Source of the DNA: Pseudomonas sp. NFIX28
GTDB lineage: Bacteria; Pseudomonadota; Gammaproteobacteria; Pseudomonadales; Pseudomonadaceae
Reading direction: 5' to 3'
DNA: 64,000 bases
Assembly (NCBI RefSeq): GCF_900107395.1
Contig: NZ_FNPW01000007.1
Span: forward strand, 248,001-312,000
Under the pieces are notes generated by a model, which worked only from the letters and a program-made list of their open reading frames with translations, was not told where the DNA came from and made no database searches. The position numbers were made by a program, and so were the translations under genes. Numbering within the stretch: position 1 is the stretch's first letter; every line of letters begins with the position of its first letter. This document shows positions 27,455 to 37,578 of the stretch, one piece after another.

Positions 27455-27613
27455 TCAGGAGTCGGGCTTCTCCGATTCCTCTGCCTCATCGTCTTCAATC
27501 AGCGGCACCAGGGCTTCATCCATCAGCGAACCCGGGTCTTCATTGCCCGGATCGTTGAGCTGGGGTACGCCCGAGTCGTCCGGTTCTTCATTGCCTGGCG
27601 TTTCTGGGATCAT
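27455..27613 (-). CDS. Small acidic hypothetical protein
   Basis: A 52-residue, strongly acidic protein (starts MIPETPGNEEPDDSGVP, ends DDEAEESEKPDS). ATG at 27613 has GAGG six bases upstream. Short acidic Pro/Glu/Asp-rich proteins next to similar polar small genes suggest one operon with 27224 and 26868. No function can be assigned. Confidence 0.55.
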   Translation of the reverse strand: MIPETPGNEEPDDSGVPQLNDPGNEDPGSLMDEALVPLIEDDEAEESEKPDS

Positions 27614-27678
27614 GGCAAACCTCGTCGACACAGTGCCCATCATTGAATTCGAGGGGCTGGAGCGATTTTCGTTCCCAT

Positions 27679-27706
27679 AAAAAAGCCCGGCACGGGGCCG
27701 GGCTCT
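27679..27706 (-). terminator. Terminator of the glycine-zipper protein gene
   Basis: On the minus strand AGCCCGGC, loop CCCGT and GCCGGGCT are followed by TTTTTT, 17 bases after the stop of the 27723 gene. Confidence 0.85.
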
Positions 27707-27722
27707 TGGTGATGCCGCACAA

Positions 27723-28121
27723 TCAATCGTGCTTGTGTTTCTTGTGCTTCTTACCGGAGTGGCCATCGTCACCCATGCTGTTGCCCAAGGCGCCACCCGC
27801 GGCACCGCCGAGGCCCGCGCCGATGGTCGAGCCGGTGCTGCCGCCCAGTTTGTTGCCGATCACCGAGCCGCCGGCCGAACCCAGGCCGCCACCAATGGCC
27901 GCCTCGGTACGGCTGCCTTTCTTGGCGCCAACGGCACTGCCGGCAGCGCCGCCAAGGCCCGCGCCCACCGCAGCACCGGTGCTGCCGCCAATCTGCTGTC
28001 CCACCACATTGCCCAGCGCGCCACCCAAACCGCCGCCGACCGCAGCAGTGCCATCATTGGCGGCCATTGCACCTTGAGCGGCCAGAAGCCCCAAAACCAG
28101 AGCAGGCAGTGTTAAACGCAT
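27723..28121 (-). CDS. Exported glycine-zipper protein
   Basis: A 132-residue protein with a signal peptide (MRLTLPALVLGLLAAQGAMA). Repeated Gly-zipper units follow (VGGGLGGALGNVVGQQIGG, then similar blocks spaced by about 20 residues), and a His/Lys tail (HSGKKHKKHKHD) closes it. Glycine zippers favour membrane insertion or oligomer packing, and the tail could bind metal. It belongs to a family of short 'glycine zipper domain' proteins common in Pseudomonas. It has its own terminator and is probably monocistronic. Precise function unknown. Confidence 0.75.
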   Translation of the reverse strand: MRLTLPALVLGLLAAQGAMAANDGTAAVGGGLGGALGNVVGQQIGGSTGAAVGAGLGGAAGSAVGAKKGSRTEAAIGGGLGSAGGSVIGNKLGGSTGSTIGAGLGGAAGGALGNSMGDDGHSGKKHKKHKHD

Positions 28122-28496
28122 GATGTAAACCTCGAAAAAGATGCTGGAGAGTCATTCTAAAGCGGTGTCTGACCAAAGCTGAGTGGCGACAGCTAAACGC
28201 TGCAATCCTTTTAGTCCCAGTGTTGGACCGCTTTTGTGCAAAGAGTTTTCTTCCAGGCAAAAAAAAGCCCGCTGGGGGACGGGCTGATAGGAGTTGCTTT
28301 AACGGATGAGTCGAGCCTACGCAGTCGTTTGTGAAGAAAGTGTGAAAAACACTTCCGTCGTCGACAAAGGGATGAATGGTATGTTTTCCCCTTGTCCGAC
28401 CTTGCATGCTCGTTCGTGAAGACCCAGCGCCACTGCCGGAAACAGGGCGCTGGATCGACACGAGGGTCACGCAGATGACCTGTTCAGGCGACAGGT
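28122..28496. other. Intergenic region with terminator
   Basis: 375 bases without a supported gene. It holds the upstream region of the glycine-zipper gene and, at 28259-28285, a minus-strand terminator (AGCCCG/CGGGCT stem with a run of T) that would end transcripts from the lipoprotein gene at 28497. Confidence 0.6.
28259..28285 (-). terminator. Rho-independent terminator
   Basis: The minus-strand hairpin AGCCCG, eight-base loop, CGGGCT is followed by eight T. It lies about 210 bases past the lipoprotein stop. Confidence 0.8.
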
Positions 28497-28931
28497 TTAC
28501 TTGATGCTACGGATGTTGCCTTTGTTGCCTTTGACAGTGACCGATACCTTCTTGAAGACGAAGTAGTTTTCTTCGCTGACTTCATAACGCGGCGCGACGA
28601 TCAGGTCGGCACCGGAAGCGGTGACGGCCTTGTAGGCGGCCGCGGACTTCACTGCGCTGACCGGATCCAGCATGCCCAGGCCACCGCCGGTGCCGCCACC
28701 GTAAGTCACACCATCAGCGAACTGGCTGTCGCCACCGAACTTGAATACGCCGAACAGAACGTTCACCGAAGACTGGCCCGAAATCGCCTCGCCTACCGCA
28801 ACGTCAGCCTTGAGGTCGGCCTTGACCTGGCTGTCGATGGGCGCCGCAGGCTGGCTGATGTTGTAGCTGGTGCAACCGCTGGCCGCAGCGATGAGGGTCG
28901 AGAGGGCAACGAGTTTGAAAACCTTGTTCAC
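28497..28931 (-). CDS. Lipoprotein of unknown function
   Basis: A 144-residue protein with a lipoprotein signal: VFKLVALSTLIAAASGC, lipobox ending at Cys20. The mature part contains a glycine-rich loop (GVTYGGGTGGGLGMLDPVSA) and a C-terminal segment (GADLIVAPRYEVSEENYFVF) reminiscent of small TRL-like or CsgG-like lipoproteins. Asn-free Thr-Ser after the Cys suggests outer-membrane sorting. No enzyme motif is seen. Confidence 0.8.
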   Translation of the reverse strand: MNKVFKLVALSTLIAAASGCTSYNISQPAAPIDSQVKADLKADVAVGEAISGQSSVNVLFGVFKFGGDSQFADGVTYGGGTGGGLGMLDPVSAVKSAAAYKAVTASGADLIVAPRYEVSEENYFVFKKVSVTVKGNKGNIRSIK

Positions 28932-29083
28932 TGGTTTACTTCCTTATAACGGGTCAAAAACAACATGCCGGCAGCATGCCGCTTCCCACATCAAATGTGA
29001 GGGAATGGACCTTATCGTTGTAGGAAAATCAGTAATATGGGAGTTATCTCAACACCAGATGGATAATTCTGAAGTTCAGATCG

Positions 29084-29109
29084 AAAAACCCCGCACCAAG
29101 GCGGGGTTT
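29084..29109. terminator. Terminator between two small genes (bidirectional-looking)
   Basis: AAAAACCCCGC, ACCAAG, GCGGGGTTT form a stem with A- and T-tracts on the two sides. The minus-strand orientation serves the 29120 gene, whose stop is 11 bases away. Confidence 0.8.
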
Positions 29110-29119
29110 CTGTATGGAA

Positions 29120-29308
29120 TTAGCGTCTTACTACCGGCGCCACTTTCGGGAAGAACTTTGTCTGGGTCACCCTGGGCAACGTACTGCGTCTGGTCTTGCC
29201 CGCCGACGCCTTGGTCGGTGATTCACTTTCAAACGCTGCTTGACCGCAGCGCACCAGATTGTTGATTGGGAATTCGTCCCCGTTATCCTCGATATAAGGA
29301 TCAGTCAT
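29120..29308 (-). CDS. Small hypothetical protein
   Basis: A 62-residue polar protein starting MTDPYIEDNGDEFPINN. ATG at 29308 is preceded by GGAG at seven-base spacing, and a terminator directly follows the stop; both support expression as a single-gene unit. No domain or membrane segment is seen. Function unknown. Confidence 0.6.
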   Translation of the reverse strand: MTDPYIEDNGDEFPINNLVRCGQAAFESESPTKASAGKTRRSTLPRVTQTKFFPKVAPVVRR

Positions 29309-29496
29309 CTCCTTGCTCCCTCCAACAACCGGACGATATCGGCAAACGACTGATTGCCTGGAAAATATCGACCGTCACGGCTTTTCAGACTAGACGGTCA
29401 TTTAAAGACTTTTGGTTCATTAAGGAAAAGCCCGACGAATGGCCCGCAGTGACCACGCTTGTCACGTGCTCGACCTGAAGGCCGATCGGCAGGTGC

Positions 29497-31224
29497 CTAG
29501 CCGAGCAACTGGCTCAACACCGCCCGCAGCTTGCCGGGCTTGACCGGCTTGTTCAGCAGCGGCGCGCCGAGCTTCTGCAAGGCCCGCCGGCAGTGGTCGC
29601 TGCGATCGGCGGTGATGATCACCGCCGGGATGGCCTGCTGGAAATACTCGCGCAAGTGGCGGACCACCTCGCACCCCACGACCCCATGATCCAGGTGGAA
29701 GTCCGCCAGGATCAGTTCCGGTGCCCGCCCCTGCAATGCCAGCAGCGCACCGGCTTCGTCGGTCGCGGTGAGCACTTCGCAGCCCCACTGCTCCAGCAGC
29801 GCGCCCATGCTCTGGAGGATGCTGACTTCGTTGTCCAGCACCAGCAAGCGGCGGCCCGGCAGCGGGTTGCCGGTGGTCGGCTGCGACGCGACCTGATGAA
29901 TGGGCAACGGCATTTCTTCGCCCAGCGGCACCTCGATGCTGAACATCGAACCGCGTCCCGGCACCGAACGGACCTCGACACTGTAGTCGAGAATTCGCGC
30001 AATGCGTTCGACGATGGCCAGCCCCAGGCCTACCCCCTTGCGCTCGGAGGCCCGCCCGACGTCCAGCTGGTTGAATTCGAGGAAGATCGAATCCAGGCGG
30101 TCGGCGGGAATGCCCCGGCCGGTGTCCCAGACCTCCAGGCGCAGCACCTGCCCGCGGCGTCGGCAGCCCAGCAGGATGCTGCCCTGCTCGGTATAGCGGC
30201 AGGCATTGCTGAGGAAGTTGCGCAGGATGCGCGACATCAGCCGCAGGTCGGTGCGGATCGCGAAATCGCCCATGTGCACCCGCAGGTCCAGGCCGGCCGC
30301 CTCGGCCACCGAGCGGAACTCCGAGACCAGCGGGCCAAGCAGCTCATCGAGGCGGTACAGGGCGATGTCCGGCTTGACCGCCGCCTGGTCGAGCCGGGAA
30401 ATGTCCAACAGGTCGGTGAGCAGGTCTTCGGCGCCTTCCAGCGCCTGGTGAGTGCGCTCGACCAGCACCTGCTCGACGCTGGGCAACTGGCGCTCGCGCA
30501 AGGTGGCGATCAACAGGCGCGCCGCGTTCAGCGGTTGCAGCAAGTCGTGGCTGGCGGCGGCCAGGTATTTGTCCTTGCTGCGGTTGGCCGCCTGCGCCGC
30601 ATCCCGGGCATCGCGCAGGGCCTGCTCGATCTGCTCGCGCTGGGTGATCTGCTGTTGCAGGTTACGGTTGGCTTCGAGCAGTTCGTCGGTGCGCGCCGCG
30701 ACCCGCAATTCCAGCTCATCGTTGAGCGCCTGCAAGCGCTGCTGGGCCAGCTTGCGGTCGGTGATGTCGGCGACGAAGCCTTCCACCACGCCGTCCTGGT
30801 CGGGCTTGAGCAGCAGGTTCATCAGCACATCGATATGGCTGCCGTCCTTGCGCCGCAATTGGGTTTCGTAGCCGAGCAGGCTGCGCTGGCCCTGCAACGC
30901 GTCGCCGATGTCCTGCAGTTCCTGCGCGCCGCCGACGAACAGCTGGCTTGCCAGGTCGTCCAGGGAAAACAGCACGTCCTGCGGGGTCTGGTAACCCAGC
31001 ATATGCGCCAGCGCCGGGTTGGCGGCGCGCATGCCGTGTTGCAGGCTGGCCTGGAAAATCCCGTGCACGGCGTGCTCGAACAGCCATTTGTAGCGATTGC
31101 GTTCGGCTTCCAGCTCGTCGAGACGCGCCGCCAGCTCCGGGTAATGGCTCTTGCGAGCCGAGTGGTTACCGAGCCCCAGCAGCCCGGTCAGCGCTCGTTG
31201 CTGTTCGTCAGAGGGCTTCGCCAT
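29497..31224 (-). CDS. ercS: Soluble hybrid sensor histidine kinase ErcS
   Basis: A 575-residue cytosolic hybrid kinase without transmembrane segments. Domains in order: PAS (about 45-158, ending VADITDRK), coiled coil (160-210), HisKA with SHDLLQPLNAARLL (phospho-His226), HATPase (N-box SNACRYTEQG, G1 DTGRGIP, G2 GVGLGLAIV), and a C-terminal receiver with DNE near 464 and phospho-Asp508 in LILADFHLDH. It resembles P. aeruginosa ErcS of the ethanol-oxidation network. ATG at 31224 has GAGG six bases upstream; it overlaps the ercA stop by 17 bases, so kinase and dehydrogenase are coupled. The signal is probably related to alcohol oxidation. Confidence 0.87.
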   Translation of the reverse strand: MAKPSDEQQRALTGLLGLGNHSARKSHYPELAARLDELEAERNRYKWLFEHAVHGIFQASLQHGMRAANPALAHMLGYQTPQDVLFSLDDLASQLFVGGAQELQDIGDALQGQRSLLGYETQLRRKDGSHIDVLMNLLLKPDQDGVVEGFVADITDRKLAQQRLQALNDELELRVAARTDELLEANRNLQQQITQREQIEQALRDARDAAQAANRSKDKYLAAASHDLLQPLNAARLLIATLRERQLPSVEQVLVERTHQALEGAEDLLTDLLDISRLDQAAVKPDIALYRLDELLGPLVSEFRSVAEAAGLDLRVHMGDFAIRTDLRLMSRILRNFLSNACRYTEQGSILLGCRRRGQVLRLEVWDTGRGIPADRLDSIFLEFNQLDVGRASERKGVGLGLAIVERIARILDYSVEVRSVPGRGSMFSIEVPLGEEMPLPIHQVASQPTTGNPLPGRRLLVLDNEVSILQSMGALLEQWGCEVLTATDEAGALLALQGRAPELILADFHLDHGVVGCEVVRHLREYFQQAIPAVIITADRSDHCRRALQKLGAPLLNKPVKPGKLRAVLSQLLG

Positions 31225-32371
31225 AGACAACCTCGACGTCACGCTGGCTCGACTCACGAGGGTTGGTGAGGATGCACGGGTCGTCCATCGCATGCTGCGA
31301 CAGGAACGGAATGTCGGCCATGCTGACGCCGTGCAGGCCCAGGGTTTCGTGGAAGCCGATGGCGTGTTTCAGAGCGATCAGGTGTTCCACCAGGCGCCCG
31401 CAGATCTGCCGATGGTTGAGGCCCCGGCAGTCGATGCCGAAGACCTCGGCGATCACCTTGAAACGCTCCGGCGCCGAGCTGTAGTTGAAGGCCACCACGT
31501 GCTCGACCAGCACCGCGTTGCATAACCCGTGGGGCAGGTCGAGGAAACCGCCGAGGCTGTGGGACATGGCGTGGACCGCGCCGAGGATCGCGTTGGAGAA
31601 CGCCAGCCCGGCCTGCATGCTGCCGAGCATGATCTTCTCGCGCAGGGCGATGTCGCTCGGGTTGGCGATCATCTGCACCAGGTTGCCGTTGATCAGCCGC
31701 ATGGCCTCCAGCGCATGCGGGTCGGTCAGCGGGCCATGGCCGGTGGAGACGAAGGCCTCGATGGCATGCACCAGCGCGTCGATGCCGGTGCAGGCGGCCA
31801 GGAACGGATCCATGCTCAGGGTGGTTTCCGGGTCGATCAACGACACGTCCGGCACCACCGCCTTGCTGACGATGGAAAACTTCATCCGCTCCTGCTGGTT
31901 GGAAATGATCACGAACTGCGAGACGTCGGCCGAGGTGCCGGCGGTGGTGGGAATCAGGATCAGCGGCGGGCTTGGCACGCGGATCGTGTCCACGCCTTCG
32001 AATTCGAGGATGCTGCGCCCGTGAGCGACGACGATGCCGATGCCCTTGCCGCAATCCATCGGGCTGCCGCCGCCGACGGCGACGATCACGTCGCAATGGT
32101 TGGCGCGGTAGATTTCGGCGCCGAGCATCACCTCCTCCACCCGTGGGTTGGGCGAGACGCCGCTGTACAGGCAGTAATCGATACCCTGGGCCTGCAGGCT
32201 GGCCTCGACATCGGCGACCCAGCCGGCGGCGATCACCCCGGGGTCGCTGACCACCAGCACCTTGCGCGCGCCGAAGGTCTTGGCGTAATTGCCGACGTTG
32301 TGCCGGCTGCCGGCACCAAAGATGATTTCAGGCGAAACGAATTTACGCAGCTGGCTGAGATTCTGGCTCAT
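31208..32371 (-). CDS. ercA: Iron-containing alcohol dehydrogenase ErcA
   Basis: A 387-residue group III metal-dependent alcohol dehydrogenase, NAD-dependent and cytosolic. The nucleotide-binding loop is VGGGSPMDCGKGIG and the middle signature IPTTAGTSADVSQF. Metal ligands are expected in GIDALVHAIEAFVS and GAVHAMSHSLGGFLDLPHG. In P. aeruginosa the ErcA homologue is needed for signalling in ethanol oxidation and lies between the pqq genes and ercS, exactly as here. It may thus be a sensor component and not a bulk catabolic enzyme; that role is inferred. Confidence 0.9.
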   Translation of the reverse strand: MSQNLSQLRKFVSPEIIFGAGSRHNVGNYAKTFGARKVLVVSDPGVIAAGWVADVEASLQAQGIDYCLYSGVSPNPRVEEVMLGAEIYRANHCDVIVAVGGGSPMDCGKGIGIVVAHGRSILEFEGVDTIRVPSPPLILIPTTAGTSADVSQFVIISNQQERMKFSIVSKAVVPDVSLIDPETTLSMDPFLAACTGIDALVHAIEAFVSTGHGPLTDPHALEAMRLINGNLVQMIANPSDIALREKIMLGSMQAGLAFSNAILGAVHAMSHSLGGFLDLPHGLCNAVLVEHVVAFNYSSAPERFKVIAEVFGIDCRGLNHRQICGRLVEHLIALKHAIGFHETLGLHGVSMADIPFLSQHAMDDPCILTNPRESSQRDVEVVYGEAL

Positions 32372-32462
32372 TGGAAAGCCTGTTTTTTATTGTTTTGGGG
32401 AGGTAATCGCCAGCCTAAAGCATCCCGCCGCGAATGCAATCAGACCAAAGGGTAGCCACGGT

Positions 32463-33602
32463 TCAGCCGCGGAAAATCAGGCGCGACGCCTTCTCGTTGC
32501 GCAGGGTCAGCTGCGCCATCTCCGGCCCCGGCGCCTCGGCCTGCTGGCGCGCCGCGAGAATGGTCGCATGGTGCGGCGACTTGCTGCACACCGGGTCGGC
32601 ATTGCTGGCATCGCCGGTCAGCATGAACGCCTGGCAGCGGCAGCCGCCCAGGTCCTGGTGTTTTTCCGGGCAGGAGCGGCACGGCTCGCTCATCCATGCA
32701 TCGCCGCGAAAGCGGTTGAAACCGAAGGAATCGTTCCAGATGTGCTCGATGCTGTGCTCGCGCACGTTGGGGAACGCCACCGGCAGCTGGCGGGCGCTGT
32801 GGCACGGCAAGGCCGTGCCGTCCGGGGTGATATCGAGGAACAGGTTGGCCCAACCGTTCATGCAGGTCTTGGGGCGTTCTTCGTAATAGTCCGGAGTGAC
32901 GAAGATCAGCTTGCACGGATGCCCCTGGGCCTCCAGCCGCTGGCGATACTCGTTGGTGATGCGTTCGGCGCGCTGCAACTGTTCGCGGGTCGGCAACAGG
33001 CCGGCGCGGTTGAGCTCGGCCCAGCCGTAGAACTGGCAGGTGGCCAGTTCGACGAAGTCCGCCTCCAGCTCCAGGCACAGCTCGATGATGGCGTTGATGC
33101 GGTCGATGTTGTGCCGGTGGGTCACGAAGTTCAGCACCATCGGATACCCCTGCGCCTTCACCGCCCGGGCCATTGCCAGCTTCTGGGCGAACGCCTTGGT
33201 CGAGCCGGCGAGCCTGTTGTTTACGTCCTCGTCGGCGGCCTGGAAGCTGATCTGGATATGGTCCAGCCCGGCCTCCTTGAACTGGCGCACCTTGCGCTCC
33301 GTCAGGCCGATGCCCGAGGTGATGAGGTTGGTGTAGTAACCCATGTCGCGCGCGGCCTTGATCAGCTCGGCCAAATCCTGGCGGACCAGCGGCTCGCCGC
33401 CGGAAAACCCCAGTTGCGCGGCGCCCATTTCCCGCGCCTGGTGGAATACGCGGATCCACTCGGCGGTGCTGAGTTCGGCGCCGTGCCGGGCGAAGTCCAG
33501 GGGGTTGGAGCAATACGGGCACTGCAACGGACAGCGGTAGGTCAGTTCCGCCAGTAGCCACAGCGGCGGCCCCGGGCGCTCATTCGATCCAGAATCGGGC
33601 AT
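32463..33602 (-). CDS. pqqE: PQQ biosynthesis radical SAM enzyme PqqE
   Basis: Radical SAM enzyme (379 residues) that links Glu and Tyr of the PqqA peptide through a carbon-carbon bond. The SAM cluster motif is CPLQCPYC near residue 24. The SPASM domain shows [24 protein letters not shown] and the [19 protein letters not shown] cluster for auxiliary iron-sulfur centres. Its start overlaps pqqD by 23 bases, consistent with the PqqD chaperone working on the PqqA-PqqE complex. It is the last gene of pqqABCDE. Confidence 0.97.
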   Translation of the reverse strand: MPDSGSNERPGPPLWLLAELTYRCPLQCPYCSNPLDFARHGAELSTAEWIRVFHQAREMGAAQLGFSGGEPLVRQDLAELIKAARDMGYYTNLITSGIGLTERKVRQFKEAGLDHIQISFQAADEDVNNRLAGSTKAFAQKLAMARAVKAQGYPMVLNFVTHRHNIDRINAIIELCLELEADFVELATCQFYGWAELNRAGLLPTREQLQRAERITNEYRQRLEAQGHPCKLIFVTPDYYEERPKTCMNGWANLFLDITPDGTALPCHSARQLPVAFPNVREHSIEHIWNDSFGFNRFRGDAWMSEPCRSCPEKHQDLGGCRCQAFMLTGDASNADPVCSKSPHHATILAARQQAEAPGPEMAQLTLRNEKASRLIFRG

Positions 33603-33852
33603 GGGCCACCTCCAGGAACGCCAGCACGTCCTCGTCGATCCCCGGGACCCCGGGAAAGCGCGTCGCCAGCTGTTCGATGATCGCCGCGACGCTGCGCTGG
33701 CCGTCCACCAGGCCGAGGATCTGCGCGGCGCTGCCGTTGAGCTTGATCATGCCTTCCGGGTAAAGCAGCACGTGGCACTCCTGGCGCGGCTCCCATTGCA
33801 GGCGAAAGCCGCGGCGCAAGGCCGGCGCCTGTTGGCGCTCGAGGCCGCTCAC
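33580..33852 (-). CDS. pqqD: PQQ peptide chaperone PqqD
   Basis: A 90-residue peptide-binding chaperone that presents PqqA to PqqE. The sequence [20 protein letters not shown] followed by [20 protein letters not shown] is typical, with the winged-helix-like fold inferred. It overlaps pqqC by four bases and pqqE by 23 bases, so all three are translationally linked. Confidence 0.95.
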   Translation of the reverse strand: MSGLERQQAPALRRGFRLQWEPRQECHVLLYPEGMIKLNGSAAQILGLVDGQRSVAAIIEQLATRFPGVPGIDEDVLAFLEVAHARFWIE

Positions 33853-34601
33853 AGGGTAATCCCCCGATGCCAGGCCGCAGCGTCCGTCACGCTGTGGTAC
33901 GGCGGGCGCTGCAGTTCATAGGCCATGCTCATGGCATCGAGCATGCTCCACAGCACGTCGAGCTTGAACTGCAGGATCTCCAGCATCCGCTGCTGCCCCG
34001 CCCGCGTGACGTAGTGTTCCAGGGTAATGCGCAAGCCCTGCTCGACGTCGCGTCGCGCCTGGCCCAGGCGGGTGCGGAAATACTCGTAGCCGGCGGGGTC
34101 GATCCACGGGTAATGCTGCGGCCAGCTGTCCAGCCGCGACTGGTGGATCTGCGGCGCGAAGAGTTCGGTCAAAGAGCTGCTGGCGGCCTCCTGCCAACAG
34201 GCGCGACGGGCAAAGTTGACGTAGGCATCCACTGCGAACCGCACCCCGGGCAAGACCATTTCCTGGGACAGGATGCACTCGCGGCTCAGCCCGACCGCTT
34301 CGCCAAGGCGCAGCCAGGCTTCAATCCCGCCGTCGCTGCCGGGCGTGCCGTCGTGATCGAGCACGCGTTGCAGCCATTGCCGACGCACTTCGCGATCCGG
34401 GCAGTTGGCCAGGATCGCCGCGTCCTTGAGCGGGATATTGATCTGGTAATAGAAGCGGTTGGCGACCCAGCCCTGGATCTGTTCGCGGCTGGCGCGCCCG
34501 GCATACATCGCCTGATGGAACGGGTGATGGATGTGGTAATAGGCGCCCTTGGCGCGCAAGGCCTGCTCGAACTCGGCGGGGGACATGGCGGGATCGGTCA
34601 T
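33849..34601 (-). CDS. pqqC: Pyrroloquinoline-quinone synthase PqqC
   Basis: A 250-residue cofactorless oxidase doing the last ring closure and oxidation to PQQ. Family blocks seen are [59 protein letters not shown] and the heme-oxygenase-like helix [18 protein letters not shown] at 34601 is chosen over the adjacent upstream GTG because GGAG lies six bases before it. Confidence 0.96.
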   Translation of the reverse strand: MTDPAMSPAEFEQALRAKGAYYHIHHPFHQAMYAGRASREQIQGWVANRFYYQINIPLKDAAILANCPDREVRRQWLQRVLDHDGTPGSDGGIEAWLRLGEAVGLSRECILSQEMVLPGVRFAVDAYVNFARRACWQEAASSSLTELFAPQIHQSRLDSWPQHYPWIDPAGYEYFRTRLGQARRDVEQGLRITLEHYVTRAGQQRMLEILQFKLDVLWSMLDAMSMAYELQRPPYHSVTDAAAWHRGITL

Positions 34602-34657
34602 CACGGGCTCCGTGTTGTGGCTCCTGGCCTGAGCGTCGCCCAGGCGGCATGGGGCGG

Positions 34658-35572
34658 CTAAAGGAAGATGTCCATGCCATCGAAGGCGACTTCGACGCCT
34701 CGCCGGTCAAGCTCGGCGCGCTCGGCCGAGTCTTCGTCGAGGATCGGGTTGGTGTTGTTGATATGGATGAGAATCTTGCGCTGCCGGGGCAAGCCTTCGA
34801 GCACTTCCAGCAGGCCGCCGGGGCCGCTTTGCGGCAGGTGGCCCATCTCGCTGCCCAGGCTGTGGCCGACTTCGCAGCGGCGCATTTCGTCATCGCGCCA
34901 CAGCGTGCCGTCGAGCAGCAGGCAGTCGGCGCGCTGCATCCAGCCCAGCAGCTGGGCATCGACTTGGCCCAGGCCGGGGGCGTAGAACAGGCTGGCGCCG
35001 CTGCGCCGATCCTCGATGAACAGGCCGATGGTGTCGCCCGGCTGCGGCTGGCCGCGGTTGGGCGAATACGGCGGTGCATTACTGCGCAGCGGGATCGCCC
35101 GCCATTGCAGGCGCGCGCAGGCGCCGATGCCGAACGGCGCGCTGTCGAGCGCCACGGGCTGCCACTGCAAGCCGCCGTTCCAGTGGCTGAGCATGGGAAA
35201 CAGCGGAAACCCGCTGCTCAGGTCCTGGTGCACCCGCTGCGTGCACCAGACCTGATGCGGGCACCCTTCGCGCAGGCTGAGCAGGCCCGTGCAGTGGTCG
35301 ATCTGGCTATCGAGCAAGACCACCGCGGCAATCGCCGTGTCACGCAGGCGGCGGGCCGGTTGCAGGGGCGCGAAGCTCTCGAGCTGGGCGCGGATGTCCG
35401 GCGAGGCGTTGCACAGGACCCAGTCCACGCCGTCGTCGCTCACGGCGATCGACGACTGGGTGCGCCGCTGCGCCCTCAGGCTGCCGTCGCGCATCCCGGC
35501 GCATTGGCGACAGTTGCAGTTCCATTGCGGAAAACCACCGCCGGCGGCGGAACCGAGAATGCGAATGTGCAT
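34658..35572 (-). CDS. pqqB: PQQ biosynthesis protein PqqB
   Basis: A 304-residue metallo-beta-lactamase-fold protein that hydroxylates the Glu-Tyr intermediate. It starts [19 protein letters not shown] with the NCRQC cysteine region; [18 protein letters not shown] is the metal-site region, and [13 protein letters not shown] is near the C-terminus. It lies 53 bases after pqqA with a stem-loop in between and a weak ribosome-binding site, consistent with less PqqB than PqqA. Confidence 0.96.
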   Translation of the reverse strand: MHIRILGSAAGGGFPQWNCNCRQCAGMRDGSLRAQRRTQSSIAVSDDGVDWVLCNASPDIRAQLESFAPLQPARRLRDTAIAAVVLLDSQIDHCTGLLSLREGCPHQVWCTQRVHQDLSSGFPLFPMLSHWNGGLQWQPVALDSAPFGIGACARLQWRAIPLRSNAPPYSPNRGQPQPGDTIGLFIEDRRSGASLFYAPGLGQVDAQLLGWMQRADCLLLDGTLWRDDEMRRCEVGHSLGSEMGHLPQSGPGGLLEVLEGLPRQRKILIHINNTNPILDEDSAERAELDRRGVEVAFDGMDIFL

Positions 35573-35594
35573 GGCCAGTCATTCCAGAGGAGGC

Positions 35595-35617
35595 CCGGCC
35601 ACCGGGGCGATGGCCGG
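35595..35617 (-). repeat. Stem-loop between pqqA and pqqB
   Basis: Perfect seven-base arms CCGGCCA and TGGCCGG lie nine bases after the pqqA stop. With no T-run it is likely a partial terminator or 3'-end protector that raises the amount of pqqA mRNA relative to pqqBCDE. Confidence 0.65.
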
Positions 35618-35625
35618 ACGAGGCA

Positions 35626-35697
35626 TCAACGGTTGGCGAAATACATCGTCACTTCAAAGCCAATGCGCAGATCGGTAAACGCGGGTTTAGTCCACAT
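35626..35697 (-). CDS. pqqA: PQQ precursor peptide PqqA
   Basis: A 23-residue ribosomally made peptide that donates Glu15 and Tyr19 for PQQ. The sequence starts MWTKPAFTDLRIGF and ends EVTMYFANR; the EVTMY core holds the two precursor residues. AGAGGA lies eight bases before ATG at 35697. Position 7 is Phe where many homologues have Tyr. The gene is first of pqqABCDE and has a candidate regulon element 78 bases upstream of its start. Confidence 0.96.
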   Translation of the reverse strand: MWTKPAFTDLRIGFEVTMYFANR

Positions 35698-35763
35698 GGG
35701 TCAATCCTCTTCTTATGCCGGACGATTCCGGTAGAGGCATTAATGCACGCGGGACGGCGGGGC

Positions 35764-35785
35764 CGAATGCTACTTTGGGACGACC
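35764..35785 (-). promoter_or_regulatory. PQQ-island regulatory element upstream of pqqA
   Basis: The plus strand reads GAATGCTACTTTGGGACGAC; relatives stand before other operons of the island (37515, 57391, 42700, 48306, 58773). Its centre is 78 bases from the pqqA start, consistent with an activator site next to the promoter. AgmR/ErbR or EraR is the likely binder (inference). Confidence 0.55.
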
Positions 35786-35923
35786 CCGGGGGGTGCGTTG
35801 GTAGGGGGGCCTGCGGGGGTCGGGGACGGCGCAACGCACGCGGGGAGGTGCCCACCCCTGAGCCCTCCCCGCGTGCGTCTTGCCCAGGCGCGGCGGCACC
35901 CAACCACCGCGCCTGTACTGCCC

Positions 35924-37444
<1,521 letters not shown>

Positions 37445-37514
37445 GCTGAGCCTCTGCTGGTCGATGCCTGTCCGGCGACAGGCGATGGACCGATGGTAGA
37501 GAGCCCCGCGTGCC

Positions 37515-37538
37515 GGACGAATGCATCGTTGGCAGGGG
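37515..37538 (-). promoter_or_regulatory. PQQ-island regulatory element upstream of exaC
   Basis: The plus strand reads GGACGAATGCATCGTTGGCA, sharing the CGAATGC left part and a TTGG core with the copies at 35764 and 57391. The centre is about 84 bases from the exaC start. It is one of the weaker matches. Confidence 0.45.
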
Positions 37539-37578
37539 GGCTCTCGTCATTTGGTCGTAATTTGCCGGTCGCTGCCGT

